From Paracoccus sp. DMF-8 (GTDB lineage Bacteria > Pseudomonadota > Alphaproteobacteria > Rhodobacterales > Rhodobacteraceae), in NCBI RefSeq assembly GCF_029309835.1, contig NZ_JARJHL010000005.1, positions 434,001 through 498,000 of the forward strand: DNA of 64,000 bases, written 5' to 3'. Positions within the stretch are counted from its first letter, which is position 1, and each line of letters opens with the position of its first letter. Shown in pieces: positions 9,252-17,159 of this stretch. The notes under the pieces were generated by a model, which was not told where the DNA came from, searched no databases, and was given only the letters and a program-made list of their open reading frames with translations. Position numbers and translations under genes: made by a program.

Positions 9252-10091
9252 TCAGCCCCCCTGCCGCGCTTGCGGCGACAGCAGCCAGTCTTCGCTCGGC
9301 AGATGCGGAAAGCCCCGGAAATTCAGAAAGTTGTCGAACTTCAGCCGACAGGTCGCCCCGCTTTTGTCGCAGCCCGCCACCAGCCGCACCCGGTCACCGA
9401 TCTGCGGCCGCAGCCCAAGCGCCGCCCATAATTCCACCGCGCGCTGGTTGCCGGGCAGCGCGCGATCGACCTTGACCAGCCCCGACAGCCCTTCCGCAGG
9501 GCCGGACAGAACCAGCAGCCGACCGCGTTCGAACCAGCGCGCCTCGTGCCCCGCGATCCCGTCCAGCACCAGCCTCAGGCCTTCATCATCCTGCGCGACC
9601 GTTCCTTCGGCGAAATATCCGGGGCGCGTCAGGTCCATGCCGCATTTCCCATCCCCCAGATCGGCCGAACAACGCGGGTGATAGACCCGGCCCTGCGGGT
9701 TGTTCAGCGGTTCCGACAGGCCGCGCAATTCCGCGCGAAACGCCCCGCCATTGCGCGAGACCTCGCCCAGATGGCCGCGAAAGATCAGCCGTCGCGAGGC
9801 CACATCGGTCCAGTCCACATCCCACAGCCGCACCTCGGCCGCGTCCCAACGCCCCGCCATCAGGTCGCGTTCGGTGATCGCGTCATCGGTCAGGACGCCC
9901 ATCGCCTCGGTATTGTCGATGGACAGGCCCAGGCCCTGAACCACGGCGGATGCGCTCAGCCCCGTGTCGGGGCGAAAGCCGATGCCGTCGAACTGCAGCG
10001 GCTGATCGTGATCGGTAAAGCCCAGCACCGTGCCGTCGCGGCGCTGCACCGCCCAGGCCCGCGCGATGGTGGTCGAGGTCAGGATGCTCAT
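9252..10091 (-). CDS. orfg13: GTA tail hub protein, DUF2163 family
   Basis: Baseplate hub of 279 residues. The N-terminal DUF2163 domain carries AWAVQRRDGTVLGFTDHDQP, and the C-terminal half has HPRCSADLGDGKC. Four cysteines (Cys141, Cys150, Cys241, Cys248) are spaced like the Fe-S ligands of lambda gpL-type hub proteins, so an iron-sulfur cluster is a reasonable inference. FLNFRGFPHLPSEDWL at the C-terminus is a typical end of this family. The ATG overlaps the stop of orfg12 by four bases (ATGA). Confidence 0.95.
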   Translation of the reverse strand: MSILTSTTIARAWAVQRRDGTVLGFTDHDQPLQFDGIGFRPDTGLSASAVVQGLGLSIDNTEAMGVLTDDAITERDLMAGRWDAAEVRLWDVDWTDVASRRLIFRGHLGEVSRNGGAFRAELRGLSEPLNNPQGRVYHPRCSADLGDGKCGMDLTRPGYFAEGTVAQDDEGLRLVLDGIAGHEARWFERGRLLVLSGPAEGLSGLVKVDRALPGNQRAVELWAALGLRPQIGDRVRLVAGCDKSGATCRLKFDNFLNFRGFPHLPSEDWLLSPQARQGG

Positions 10092-10720
10092 AGCCGCACC
10101 TCGATCACCGGGACATTGGGCAGGTCACCCGCCTGAAAATTCGACACCGATACCGCGATGCGATCCGTGTCGAAACGCACCGGCACGTCGAATTCATAGC
10201 CCGCCGTCACCACCGCTCCCGGCCCCGGCGGCGCATCGAAGGTGACCGTCCCCGTCGTCAGATCGACCGCGAATTGCAGACCCGGCAGCGCCTCGACCTC
10301 GCCGATTCCGGCGCGGACCGAGCCTTCGACCGGCTTGGTGATCGGGCGGACATAGCTGGACAGGCCCGAAACATAGGTCTTGGTCAGTTGAAAGACCGTC
10401 TGCCGCCCGTCGCCCGTCCCGATCACCTGATCCTGAAAGGTCACGGCGACACTTGGCGGGCCGCTTTTGAAATCGGACCAGTCCTTCCAGCGAAAGCCGT
10501 GCAACTGCCCGCCCCGCGCCTCGAAAAAGGCGATCAGCAGCGCCACATCGTCCAGAGAGCGCAGCCCCAGACCCGCATCATAGTGACGCCGCGAATGTGC
10601 CCATGGGGTGCGGCGTTCCTCGTGACCATTGGCCAGCGTGACGATCTCTGTCCGCCGCTCGGGCCCGCCGACGGAACCGAATGACAGGTTCGCCGGAAAT
10701 CTGATGTCGTGAAATGCCAT
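10088..10720 (-). CDS. orfg12: GTA distal tail protein, DUF2460 family
   Basis: Distal tail protein of 210 residues that connects the tail tube to the baseplate hub. The family start MAFHDIRFPANLSFGSVGGP begins at the ATG at 10720, so I placed the start there although the frame is open to 10807. It lies four bases after the tape-measure stop. FFEARGGQLHGFRWKDWSDF and YEFDVPVRFDTDRI are characteristic of DUF2460. Its last four bases overlap orfg13. Confidence 0.95.
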   Translation of the reverse strand: MAFHDIRFPANLSFGSVGGPERRTEIVTLANGHEERRTPWAHSRRHYDAGLGLRSLDDVALLIAFFEARGGQLHGFRWKDWSDFKSGPPSVAVTFQDQVIGTGDGRQTVFQLTKTYVSGLSSYVRPITKPVEGSVRAGIGEVEALPGLQFAVDLTTGTVTFDAPPGPGAVVTAGYEFDVPVRFDTDRIAVSVSNFQAGDLPNVPVIEVRL

Positions 10721-10724
10721 GTCC

Positions 10725-11390
10725 TCACCCGTTCCTGTCACCGCGCGCCAGAATGCGGCCCATCTGCGCGGCGATCTGGCTTTGACTGCGCTGAAAGCCC
10801 GCGACATCGGGGGTCGAGACGTTGATCGTCACATTCATCGCCCGCCCGCCATTGGCACCGGCGACGCCCAACCTGCCATCCGCGCCACGGCGCAGGGGCA
10901 TGATCGCCTCGGGTCCGGCCTCGCCCATCAACCCGGTCGCGCCGCGCATCGGGAAATAGGTCGGCTGCGTGACGACGCCGCCCTGCGCAGAGGGCATCAC
11001 CCGCCCCTGCGAAAACGCCCCGCCATCGGTAAAGGGCAGGACGCCCGACACCATATTGTTGACGCCCTGCGCGATGGCGCCCGACAGCGCCTGTTCGATC
11101 GGCTTCATCGCCACCGAAAAGGCCGTCTGCGCGATCGAGCTTGCGACACCTTTCAGCGCGTCCGACAGCTTCATCCCGTCAAGGATCAGCCCATCGAATG
11201 CACGGCGCAGGCCGTTGCCGATGCCATTGGTCAGCGTGCCGACCTCGCGGCCGGTATAGACCATCGACTGCCGCAACCGGGCCAGTTCGGCCTCGAAGGC
11301 CACGGTCATGCGGCTGGCCTGGTTCAGCCCCTCGCCCAGACCGTTTTCCAGACTTGCGTCCAGCCGGTCAAATCCGTCCTTTGTCGCCAC
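10725..11390 (-). CDS. orfg11: GTA tail tape measure protein
   Basis: Sets tail length and fills the tail tube before ejection; 221 residues, short as expected for a GTA with a short tail. An amphipathic N-terminal helix (FEAELARLRQSMVYTGREVG) precedes a hydrophobic stretch (residues about 75-115, SSIAQTAFSVAMKPIEQALS). A C-terminal MGEAGPEAIMPLRRGADGRL segment is characteristic of phage tape measures. Translation starts at GTG (11390) with AGGAGG upstream. Confidence 0.93.
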   Translation of the reverse strand: MATKDGFDRLDASLENGLGEGLNQASRMTVAFEAELARLRQSMVYTGREVGTLTNGIGNGLRRAFDGLILDGMKLSDALKGVASSIAQTAFSVAMKPIEQALSGAIAQGVNNMVSGVLPFTDGGAFSQGRVMPSAQGGVVTQPTYFPMRGATGLMGEAGPEAIMPLRRGADGRLGVAGANGGRAMNVTINVSTPDVAGFQRSQSQIAAQMGRILARGDRNG

Positions 11391-11405
11391 TCCGGCCTCC
11401 TGTGC

Positions 11406-11645
11406 TTATGTGGTTGGGGGCGCGCCTTTCGCTTTCGCGTCGGGAAAGCGCGCCACAAGCTCTGCCAGCCGGTCACGAGTCATCACGCCCCGGCCCGGCT
11501 CGACCCCCAGCATCAGGGCCAGTTCGGCAGGGGTCAGCGCCCAGAATTCGACGGGTTTCAGCCCCAGCCCGCCCTGCGCGGGGGGGCGCATGCCGACACG
11601 CATTAGTCCCGGCCAGTCCAGCCCGCCCAACGCCTTTCTCGTCAT
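11406..11645 (-). CDS. GTA phage tail assembly chaperone (TIGR02216 type)
   Basis: A 79-residue protein encoded between the tape measure and orfg10, the place of the orfg10.1 product in Rhodobacter. LDWPGLMRVGM and FWALTPAELALMLG are the characteristic segments; the latter is the usual core of small tail-assembly chaperones that bind the tape measure. The ATG at 11645 overlaps the orfg10 stop as ATGA. The frame is open to 11753, but the upstream part is the shifted shadow of orfg10. Confidence 0.88.
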   Translation of the reverse strand: MTRKALGGLDWPGLMRVGMRPPAQGGLGLKPVEFWALTPAELALMLGVEPGRGVMTRDRLAELVARFPDAKAKGAPPTT

Positions 11646-11956
11646 GGCACCGCGCCGAAGGCCCGCGCCAGCAGCGCCGCAGCGGCCTGAGCGGCCGCGA
11701 CCGGGCCGCCCTGAATCTCGGCCGTCATCAGGTCGCCAGCTTCGCCCCGCCAACCGCCCCCCTTCAGCCCCGCGACCAGCACCGCCAGCACGTCGCGACT
11801 GGAAAAGCGCCCGGTCTCGAACCGTTCGACCAGCGCGATCATGCTGCTTTCGGCCAGTTCGGTTTCCAGCCCGGCCAGCGCGCCAAGCGTCAGCCGGGCG
11901 GCATGGGGCTGCCCGTCCAGAACGACCTGAACCTCGCCCGCATAAGGATTGGCCAT
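11642..11956 (-). CDS. orfg10: GTA tail protein/tail assembly chaperone gp10 family
   Basis: A 104-residue protein beginning MANPYAGEVQVVLDGQPHAA, matching the GTA gp10 family thought to be a tail assembly chaperone. LTLGALAGLETELAESSMIALVERF was read in pieces as one helical core, and the C-terminus is Ala-rich. The ATG overlaps the stop of orfg9 (TGATG); a GTG one codon earlier is an alternative. It overlaps the next gene by four bases, so the small tail genes are translated as a chain. Confidence 0.88.
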   Translation of the reverse strand: MANPYAGEVQVVLDGQPHAARLTLGALAGLETELAESSMIALVERFETGRFSSRDVLAVLVAGLKGGGWRGEAGDLMTAEIQGGPVAAAQAAAALLARAFGAVP

Positions 11957-12369
11957 CACAGCGCCACGAAGGTCAGGGCACCGGCGCTGGCCAGTGTCAT
12001 TTCATAGCTGGCCTCGCCGTTATAGCTGCCCGCATATTCCAGGTTGGTCAGCTGAAACGGCCCCTCGACCGTGCCGAAATCGGGGATGACGACCTGAAAA
12101 CGCGGGATCTCGCCGTCGAAAAACACCTGCCGCGCGCGTTCATCGGTCGTGCCGTCGCGAAACACCCCCGACCCGGAAATCGAGGCCGAACGCACACCCG
12201 CACCGCCCAGCAATTCGCGCCAACGCCCTTCGCTTTCCAGGCTGGTGACATCGACCGTTTCGGCGTTGAAGCCGATCCGCGAGGCGCGCAGACCGGCAAT
12301 GGTTTCGAACTGACCGTCCCCGGTCATGTCCATCTTGATCAACAGATCCCGTCCGCTCTGGACTGCCAT
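11956..12369 (-). CDS. orfg9: GTA major tail tube protein, TP901-1 family
   Basis: Structural tube subunit of 137 residues. MAVQSGRDLLIKMDMTGDG, VDVTSLESEGRWRELL and YEMTLASAGALTFVAL are typical of TP901-1 major tail proteins. I chose the ATG at 12369 because AGGAAG lies seven bases upstream and the family N-terminus starts there; the frame is open nine codons further. It lies 13 bases after orfg8. Confidence 0.95.
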   Translation of the reverse strand: MAVQSGRDLLIKMDMTGDGQFETIAGLRASRIGFNAETVDVTSLESEGRWRELLGGAGVRSASISGSGVFRDGTTDERARQVFFDGEIPRFQVVIPDFGTVEGPFQLTNLEYAGSYNGEASYEMTLASAGALTFVAL

Positions 12370-12382
12370 GACATTCTTCCTT

Positions 12383-12802
12383 TCAAGCCAGATCAATGCG
12401 GGCGCGGAAGGTCAGGTCGATCCGCCGCCCCGCGCCATTTTCCACCCGGCGCGCCCTTGCGCGCTGGAACCACAGGCCGACCAGATGCCCCCGGCGCAGC
12501 GTCAGCGGCTGGCCGTCCAGCGCATCCGACACCGCGACCGCCGCCTGTTTGATCGCGCCGAAACCGGCGGCATCATCCGTCCCCGACAGGACCGAAACGA
12601 CGAAATCATGGCTGGAGCCCGCCCCCGTGATATCGCCCGCATCCCGCACCTCTTCGGTGCCGATGGACACATAGGCCCCGGCGGGCGCGGCCACCGGCAT
12701 CGAATCATAGATCGCATCGCCGACCACCGCGTTCAGTTCGGCACTGCCGCGCAGCACCTCATAGACAGCAGTCTGCAAGGCGACCGAAGCGCCATAGCTC
12801 AT
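12383..12802 (-). CDS. orfg8: GTA tail terminator, DUF3168 family
   Basis: Tail terminator of 139 residues that caps the tail tube and joins it to the head. The family motifs LQTAVYEVLRGSAELNAVVG, YDSMP and YVSIGTEEVRD are visible. Start and stop overlap or abut the neighbours: ATGA overlap with orfg7, 13 bases to orfg9. Confidence 0.94.
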   Translation of the reverse strand: MSYGASVALQTAVYEVLRGSAELNAVVGDAIYDSMPVAAPAGAYVSIGTEEVRDAGDITGAGSSHDFVVSVLSGTDDAAGFGAIKQAAVAVSDALDGQPLTLRRGHLVGLWFQRARARRVENGAGRRIDLTFRARIDLA

Positions 12803-13143
12803 CCCAGTTTCTCCTCTTGCGCGGTGCAGACCAGATGGCGGCCCTGCGCGTCGCGTTCAGCCACCGCCAGAATGCGAAACAGCCGCGCGCCAGACCGCAG
12901 CCGCTGATCCGGGCGCGGGCGCCGGGGGTCGCCTTCGCGCGCGCCCCGGACAGTGATCCGCCAGGTCACGACACTGCTTGCCCCCACTTCGGCGAATTTC
13001 TCGGCGCCCGCGCCGGCCCGCATCTCGGCCCACAACTTGCCGACCGGCTGCCAGTCCAGAACGAAACCGCCCATGCCATCCGGCGTCCTGACCGGCGTTT
13101 CCAGGATCAGCGGCACCTGCAACCTTGGGGGGGCGGCGCTCAT
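12799..13143 (-). CDS. orfg7: GTA head-tail adaptor/stopper protein
   Basis: A 114-residue head-completion protein of the phage head-tail joining family, with LILETPVRTPDGMGGF, GKLWAEMRAG and RLFRILAVAERDAQGRHLV as recognisable blocks. It stops DNA leakage after packaging. Four-base overlaps with orfg6 and orfg8 show tight coupling. Confidence 0.93.
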   Translation of the reverse strand: MSAAPPRLQVPLILETPVRTPDGMGGFVLDWQPVGKLWAEMRAGAGAEKFAEVGASSVVTWRITVRGAREGDPRRPRPDQRLRSGARLFRILAVAERDAQGRHLVCTAQEEKLG

Positions 13144-13790
13144 GCCCGCCCCCCGGCGCCGCGCGCAGCCCGCCCGCCCAGCACGCGGACCGAACGCCAG
13201 CGTTCGATCAGCGCGCTGACGCCATGCGGCATCGCGCCCGTCGTGCCTTCAAAGCTGCGATCCTCGTAATAGCGCGCGGCCAGCAGCAGAACCGCCTGCG
13301 CCAGATCAGCAGGAACATGACCCCATGCCGCGCCGAAACCGGCGGTAAAGGTGATGACCACCGATCCGCGATAGGGCACGGCAGGCAGAAACGATCCGAC
13401 CGGAACGATGCGCGGACGCTGCCCGTCCGGCACCAGCCGATAGGCTGTTGCGTCGACGATGCGGCTGCCACCGGCCCCGTCCTCAATCTCGATCCGGTCG
13501 ACGGACAGCACCGGGGCCAGCGGCAGGGTCTGCCCCTCGGCATCGCGCCAATCGTCCAGACGCAGCCGAAAGCTGCGTGTCAGCAGCACCTTGCCGGTCC
13601 GCGCCTCGATGGTCGAAATCGCAGCGCGCAGGAAACCGGCCAGCGCGGTATCTTCGGCCGGATCCTCGGCCAGCGCAAAGCCCGATCCCATCCGCAGATG
13701 GTCGCGCAGCCCCGCGATGGGCAGCGCCTCGGCCGGTGGCGCCGATTCTTCCACAAGAAACATTCCCGAACCCTCCGTGAGTGCCGTCAT
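13140..13790 (-). CDS. orfg6: GTA head-tail connector protein (gp6-like adaptor)
   Basis: A 216-residue connector that sits under the portal. LRDHLRMGSGF, LAGFLRAAISTIEARTGKVL and a C-terminal QAVLLLAARYYEDR match the phage gp6-like connector family. It follows the capsid gene after a 124-base gap in which I see no further gene. The final four bases overlap orfg7. Confidence 0.94.
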   Translation of the reverse strand: MTALTEGSGMFLVEESAPPAEALPIAGLRDHLRMGSGFALAEDPAEDTALAGFLRAAISTIEARTGKVLLTRSFRLRLDDWRDAEGQTLPLAPVLSVDRIEIEDGAGGSRIVDATAYRLVPDGQRPRIVPVGSFLPAVPYRGSVVITFTAGFGAAWGHVPADLAQAVLLLAARYYEDRSFEGTTGAMPHGVSALIERWRSVRVLGGRAARGAGGRA

Positions 13791-13914
13791 CCGCCGGCCA
13801 TGGTGACCGGCGTTGCGGGGGCGCGCAGGCTGCCTGCCGCTGCGCGCGCGGACAGATGCGATGCCGGACCGGCAAACGGCCCGTGACGCGCGCCCCCCAC
13901 CTCGCCCGATCAGA

Positions 13915-15078
13915 TCAGGCGAAACTCATCAGCTTGACGGCACGGGGATCGGTCAGACCGCCGCCGACACGCTTGGTCGCATAAAACAGGACATGCGGCT
14001 TGGCCGAAAACGGGTCGCGCAGCACGCGCAGATCCGGGCGTTCGACGATCGTATAGGCGGCCGCGAAATCGCCAAAGGCGATCGCGCGGCTGTCGATGTC
14101 GATATCGGGCATGTCTTCGCAAATCACGACCTGATAGCCCAGCAGTTGCGCGGGCTGACCCGCCGCCAGCGAATCCGTCCAGACGAAACGACCATCCGAA
14201 TCGCGCATCTTGCGCACCGCAGCGGCGGTTTTCGAATTCATCAGAAAGCTGGCATTGGCGCGGTATTCGGCGGGCAGCGCATAGACCAGATCAATCAGCG
14301 CCGAGGCACCGTTGTCGGGGTCGAAATCGCCTTCGGCACCGGACGACACCAGACCGATCTGCGCCGCCGTATTCGCACCTTCGGCGGCTGCCGGATAAGT
14401 CAGCAGACCGCGCGGCTTGTCGACGCCATCGCCGTTGATGAAGGCCGCCGCCTCGGCACGGGCGAATTTGTCGGCGATGCGCCCCGACAGCCAGGTTTCC
14501 ACGTCGAATGCCGCATCGTCCAGCAGGCGCTGGCTGGCCTTGGGCATGGCCGACAGCTCATGAACCGGGATCACGACACGCTCGACCACCGGCGCGTCGG
14601 TTTCCGTGACCGCGGTTTCCGTCGCCCAGCCCGCACCCGTGCCGCCCATATCGACCAGCACCTCATAGGCGGCGGATTCGACGGCGACGACATTGGCGAC
14701 GGCGCGCATGGAAACCTTGGCCGCCAGCGCGTCCTGCACCTGCACCGCAACCTGCGGCGCCGCCAGGAAACCGCCGTCGCTGAGGCTGGTCATGCCCTTT
14801 TCTTCCAGCACGATCCCGCGCAGCGCGTCATCGTCGCCGTGGCGCAGATAGGCGTTGAACGCCTTTTGATGCGGCACCTCGACCTCGGCCTGGGTCGACA
14901 GCGGGGCGCGGCGCTGATGCGCATTCTTACGGTCCAGCATGGTCATGCGTTCGTCCTGTGCTTGAAGTTTTTTATGAATATCGTCACGAAAGATCTTGAG
15001 TTCGCTGACGAACCCAAGAATTTCATCCTGCAGCCCGCCAGGCACTCCGGCCCCGGCCGCGGCTTTCACCTCGGTCAT
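13915..15078 (-). CDS. orfg5: GTA major capsid protein, HK97 fold
   Basis: Major capsid protein of 387 residues. The first 95 or so residues are a charged, coiled-coil-like delta domain (FVSELKIFRDDIHKKLQAQD), which the protease gene just upstream would remove. The HK97-fold core has AFNAYLRHGD, DGGFLAAPQVA, ELSAMPKASQRLLDDA and AEAAAFINGDG. No frameshift is present. Codon use is like the neighbours, which argues for long residence in this genome. Confidence 0.97.
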   Translation of the reverse strand: MTEVKAAAGAGVPGGLQDEILGFVSELKIFRDDIHKKLQAQDERMTMLDRKNAHQRRAPLSTQAEVEVPHQKAFNAYLRHGDDDALRGIVLEEKGMTSLSDGGFLAAPQVAVQVQDALAAKVSMRAVANVVAVESAAYEVLVDMGGTGAGWATETAVTETDAPVVERVVIPVHELSAMPKASQRLLDDAAFDVETWLSGRIADKFARAEAAAFINGDGVDKPRGLLTYPAAAEGANTAAQIGLVSSGAEGDFDPDNGASALIDLVYALPAEYRANASFLMNSKTAAAVRKMRDSDGRFVWTDSLAAGQPAQLLGYQVVICEDMPDIDIDSRAIAFGDFAAAYTIVERPDLRVLRDPFSAKPHVLFYATKRVGGGLTDPRAVKLMSFA

Positions 15079-15111
15079 TCCTGTCTCCTTCGGTGGTGAA
15101 TTGCAGCGAAG

Positions 15112-15651
15112 CTATCTGGCCTGCCGCAGGGCATCGGCACCGGCGCGAAAGGCCGCTGCCAATTCGAATGTGTCATCGGATTTGCGACCGACACGGGCGT
15201 CGGGCAGCATCGGAAAGGTGACCAGCGACACCTCCCACAACTCAACCTCGGCCAGCAGGCGGCGGCCCTTGCTGTCGCGTTCGGCGGAAATCGTCCGGTA
15301 GCCGATCGACAGCCCGTCAATCGCCCCCGCCTCGATCAGGGCCGCCGCCTCTCGGGCACGGGCGACATCGGGCAGCAGATGGCCCTTGACCCACAGGCCC
15401 CTGTCATCCTCGCGGATCTCGTCCCAGACCCCGATGGGGCGGGCCGGATCGTGCTGCCACAGCATCCGCACCTTGTCGCCCTTGGCCGCCAGACGGGCGA
15501 GGCTGGCCGCATAGGCGCCGCGCTGGACGATGTCGCCGCCCTGATCGGCCAGACCGAACAGGCTGGCGTAACCTTCCAGCGCCATCCCATCCGCCTTCAG
15601 CGGCGAACCGCGAGAGAACTTCAACTCCAGCCTGTAATCATCTGGATTCAC
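15112..15651 (-). CDS. orfg4: GTA HK97-family prohead protease
   Basis: Serine protease of 179 residues that trims the capsid delta domain. LEGYASLFGLADQGGDIVQRG, MLWQHDP (catalytic His) and IDGLSIGYRT (catalytic Ser) are the expected active-site blocks, followed by ELWEVSLVTFPMLPDA. It lies one base after the head-formation gene and 33 bases before the capsid gene. Confidence 0.95.
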   Translation of the reverse strand: MNPDDYRLELKFSRGSPLKADGMALEGYASLFGLADQGGDIVQRGAYAASLARLAAKGDKVRMLWQHDPARPIGVWDEIREDDRGLWVKGHLLPDVARAREAAALIEAGAIDGLSIGYRTISAERDSKGRRLLAEVELWEVSLVTFPMLPDARVGRKSDDTFELAAAFRAGADALRQAR

Positions 15652-15652
15652 G

Positions 15653-15886
15653 TCATCCTCCTTTCGGGGTAAATTGCAGGATGGATTGCACGGCCTGGGT
15701 CAGGATGACGGCGACGACGCCGTAGACGGTCATCCACAGCCGCCGCTCCAGCCCCTCGATCAGGGATTCGATCCGCTCCAGCCGCTTTTCGACCTGCCCG
15801 AATTGCAGCGCCATGATCCGCTCCTGCGTTTCAAACCTCTGATCGTGCCAGCCAAAGGGCTCCTTGACGAAACGCGAGCCCTCCAT
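15653..15886 (-). CDS. GTA head formation protein, RCAP_rcc01685 family
   Basis: A 77-residue protein between portal and protease. A charged N-terminal part with coiled-coil character (VEKRLERIESLIEGLERRL) is followed by one transmembrane-like helix (MTVYGVVAVILTQAVQSIL). Position and architecture match the small rcc01685-type protein reported as needed for head formation. Its mechanism is not known. Confidence 0.88.
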   Translation of the reverse strand: MEGSRFVKEPFGWHDQRFETQERIMALQFGQVEKRLERIESLIEGLERRLWMTVYGVVAVILTQAVQSILQFTPKGG

Positions 15887-15889
15887 GCC

Positions 15890-17074
15890 CTATCCCTCCG
15901 CCAGCGGCGGCAGCCCAAGGGCCGCGCGCTTTTCGGCATCGGTCAGAAAGCTCGCCTCGCCGACGCGGCGCCAATGCTGGTCGCGTTCCTCGGCCAGCGC
16001 CGGGATCTGGTCGGGATCGGGGCGCAGATCGACCTCGACGCCCAGATGTTCCGACAGCCACCAGGCAACAGATGCCGCGACCCGCGTCACCAGAGGCAGC
16101 ACCGTCAGCCGGTAAAACGCCCGGTTCGCCTCGGCGTAATTCGCATAGGTCGCATCGCCGGGGATCCCCAGCAGCATCGGCGGCACGCCAAAGGCCAGCG
16201 CGATTTCCCGCGAGGCCGCCAGCTTGGTTTCGTGGAACTCCATGTCCGAGGGGCTGAACCCCATCGGTTTCCAGTCCAGCCCGCCTTCCAGCAGCATCGG
16301 ACGGCCGGCATTGCGCGCGCCCTGATGATGCATCTCCATTTCCGTGACCAGCCGGTCGTATTGGTCGGGCGACAGGCTGCCCTGCCCGTCCGCGCCGCGA
16401 TAGACAATCGCCCCGCTTGGCCGCGCGGCATTGTCCAGCAGCGCCTTGGACCATGCCGAGGAACTGTTGTGCACATCCACCGCCACCGCCGCCGCCTGCA
16501 TCGGCGACAGCCCGTAATGGTCATCCGTCGGATGAAAGCTCTTGATATGACAGATCGGATCGGGACTGCCCGTCATGTCGAACCGGTGCTTTTTCCCGCC
16601 GACGCTGTATTCGAAGGCGACCGGCCAGCCATCCGCGCCAGGCACGATGTTCATGCGGTCCGACCGCAGCACATGCAGCTCGACCGGCAGGCCCTGCGCG
16701 GTTTCGCCCACCGCTTCCAGATAGCCGTTGCCGGACAGAAGAAGCTGGCCGAACAGCGCCTCGAACAGTTCGGCCCGCCCCTGTCCGGGGTTGGGGCGGC
16801 GCAGCAGATCCATGATCGGATGGGTGTCATAGCGCGCCTTGCGGTCCTGACACAGCAAGGGCACCGCCGCCGCCGCCTCGGCGATCATCTTGACCGAGCG
16901 GAACCCGACCGGATTGCCGACGAAACCCGCCCGCGTCATGCTGCCGATATCGCGCGGCGACCAGACGACCCGCCCCGATCCCGCCGCCAGCGCCACGACA
17001 CGACCCGTCGCGCTGGCCTTTTTTTCCACTACCGGCGCAGGCTGCTCCGCCCGCCCGAACAATCGAAACGCCAT
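15890..17074 (-). CDS. orfg3: GTA phage portal protein
   Basis: Portal ring protein of 394 residues through which DNA enters and leaves the head. Typical HK97-type portal blocks are RPNPGQGRAELFEALFGQLL, SGNGYLEAVGE, LLDNAARPSGAIVY and FGVPPMLLGIPGDATYANY. I chose the ATG at 17074, which has AGGAGG five bases upstream, over an open extension to 17128. An 85-base gap containing a strong hairpin separates it from the terminase gene. Confidence 0.97.
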   Translation of the reverse strand: MAFRLFGRAEQPAPVVEKKASATGRVVALAAGSGRVVWSPRDIGSMTRAGFVGNPVGFRSVKMIAEAAAAVPLLCQDRKARYDTHPIMDLLRRPNPGQGRAELFEALFGQLLLSGNGYLEAVGETAQGLPVELHVLRSDRMNIVPGADGWPVAFEYSVGGKKHRFDMTGSPDPICHIKSFHPTDDHYGLSPMQAAAVAVDVHNSSSAWSKALLDNAARPSGAIVYRGADGQGSLSPDQYDRLVTEMEMHHQGARNAGRPMLLEGGLDWKPMGFSPSDMEFHETKLAASREIALAFGVPPMLLGIPGDATYANYAEANRAFYRLTVLPLVTRVAASVAWWLSEHLGVEVDLRPDPDQIPALAEERDQHWRRVGEASFLTDAEKRAALGLPPLAEG

Positions 17075-17098
17075 CCGCTCCTCCTGCTGTCCGCAAAG

Positions 17099-17149
17099 AA
17101 AAAGGGCCGCGAGAAATCGCGACCCCATCCGGCGCCTGGCGCCCTTTTT
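17099..17149 (-). terminator. terminator-like hairpin inside the GTA cluster, between terL and portal
   Basis: On the minus strand a 9-bp stem pairs AAAAAGGGC with GCCCTTTTT. Inside it is a second hairpin with arms CGCGA and TCGCG. The outer stem runs into a U-rich tract (CCCTTTTTCTTT) just before the portal Shine-Dalgarno. Its A-tract/T-tract symmetry means it could act on either strand. It may attenuate read-through from terminase into head genes, or protect the mRNA end. Confidence 0.6.
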
Positions 17150-17159
17150 CCGGCCGGGC

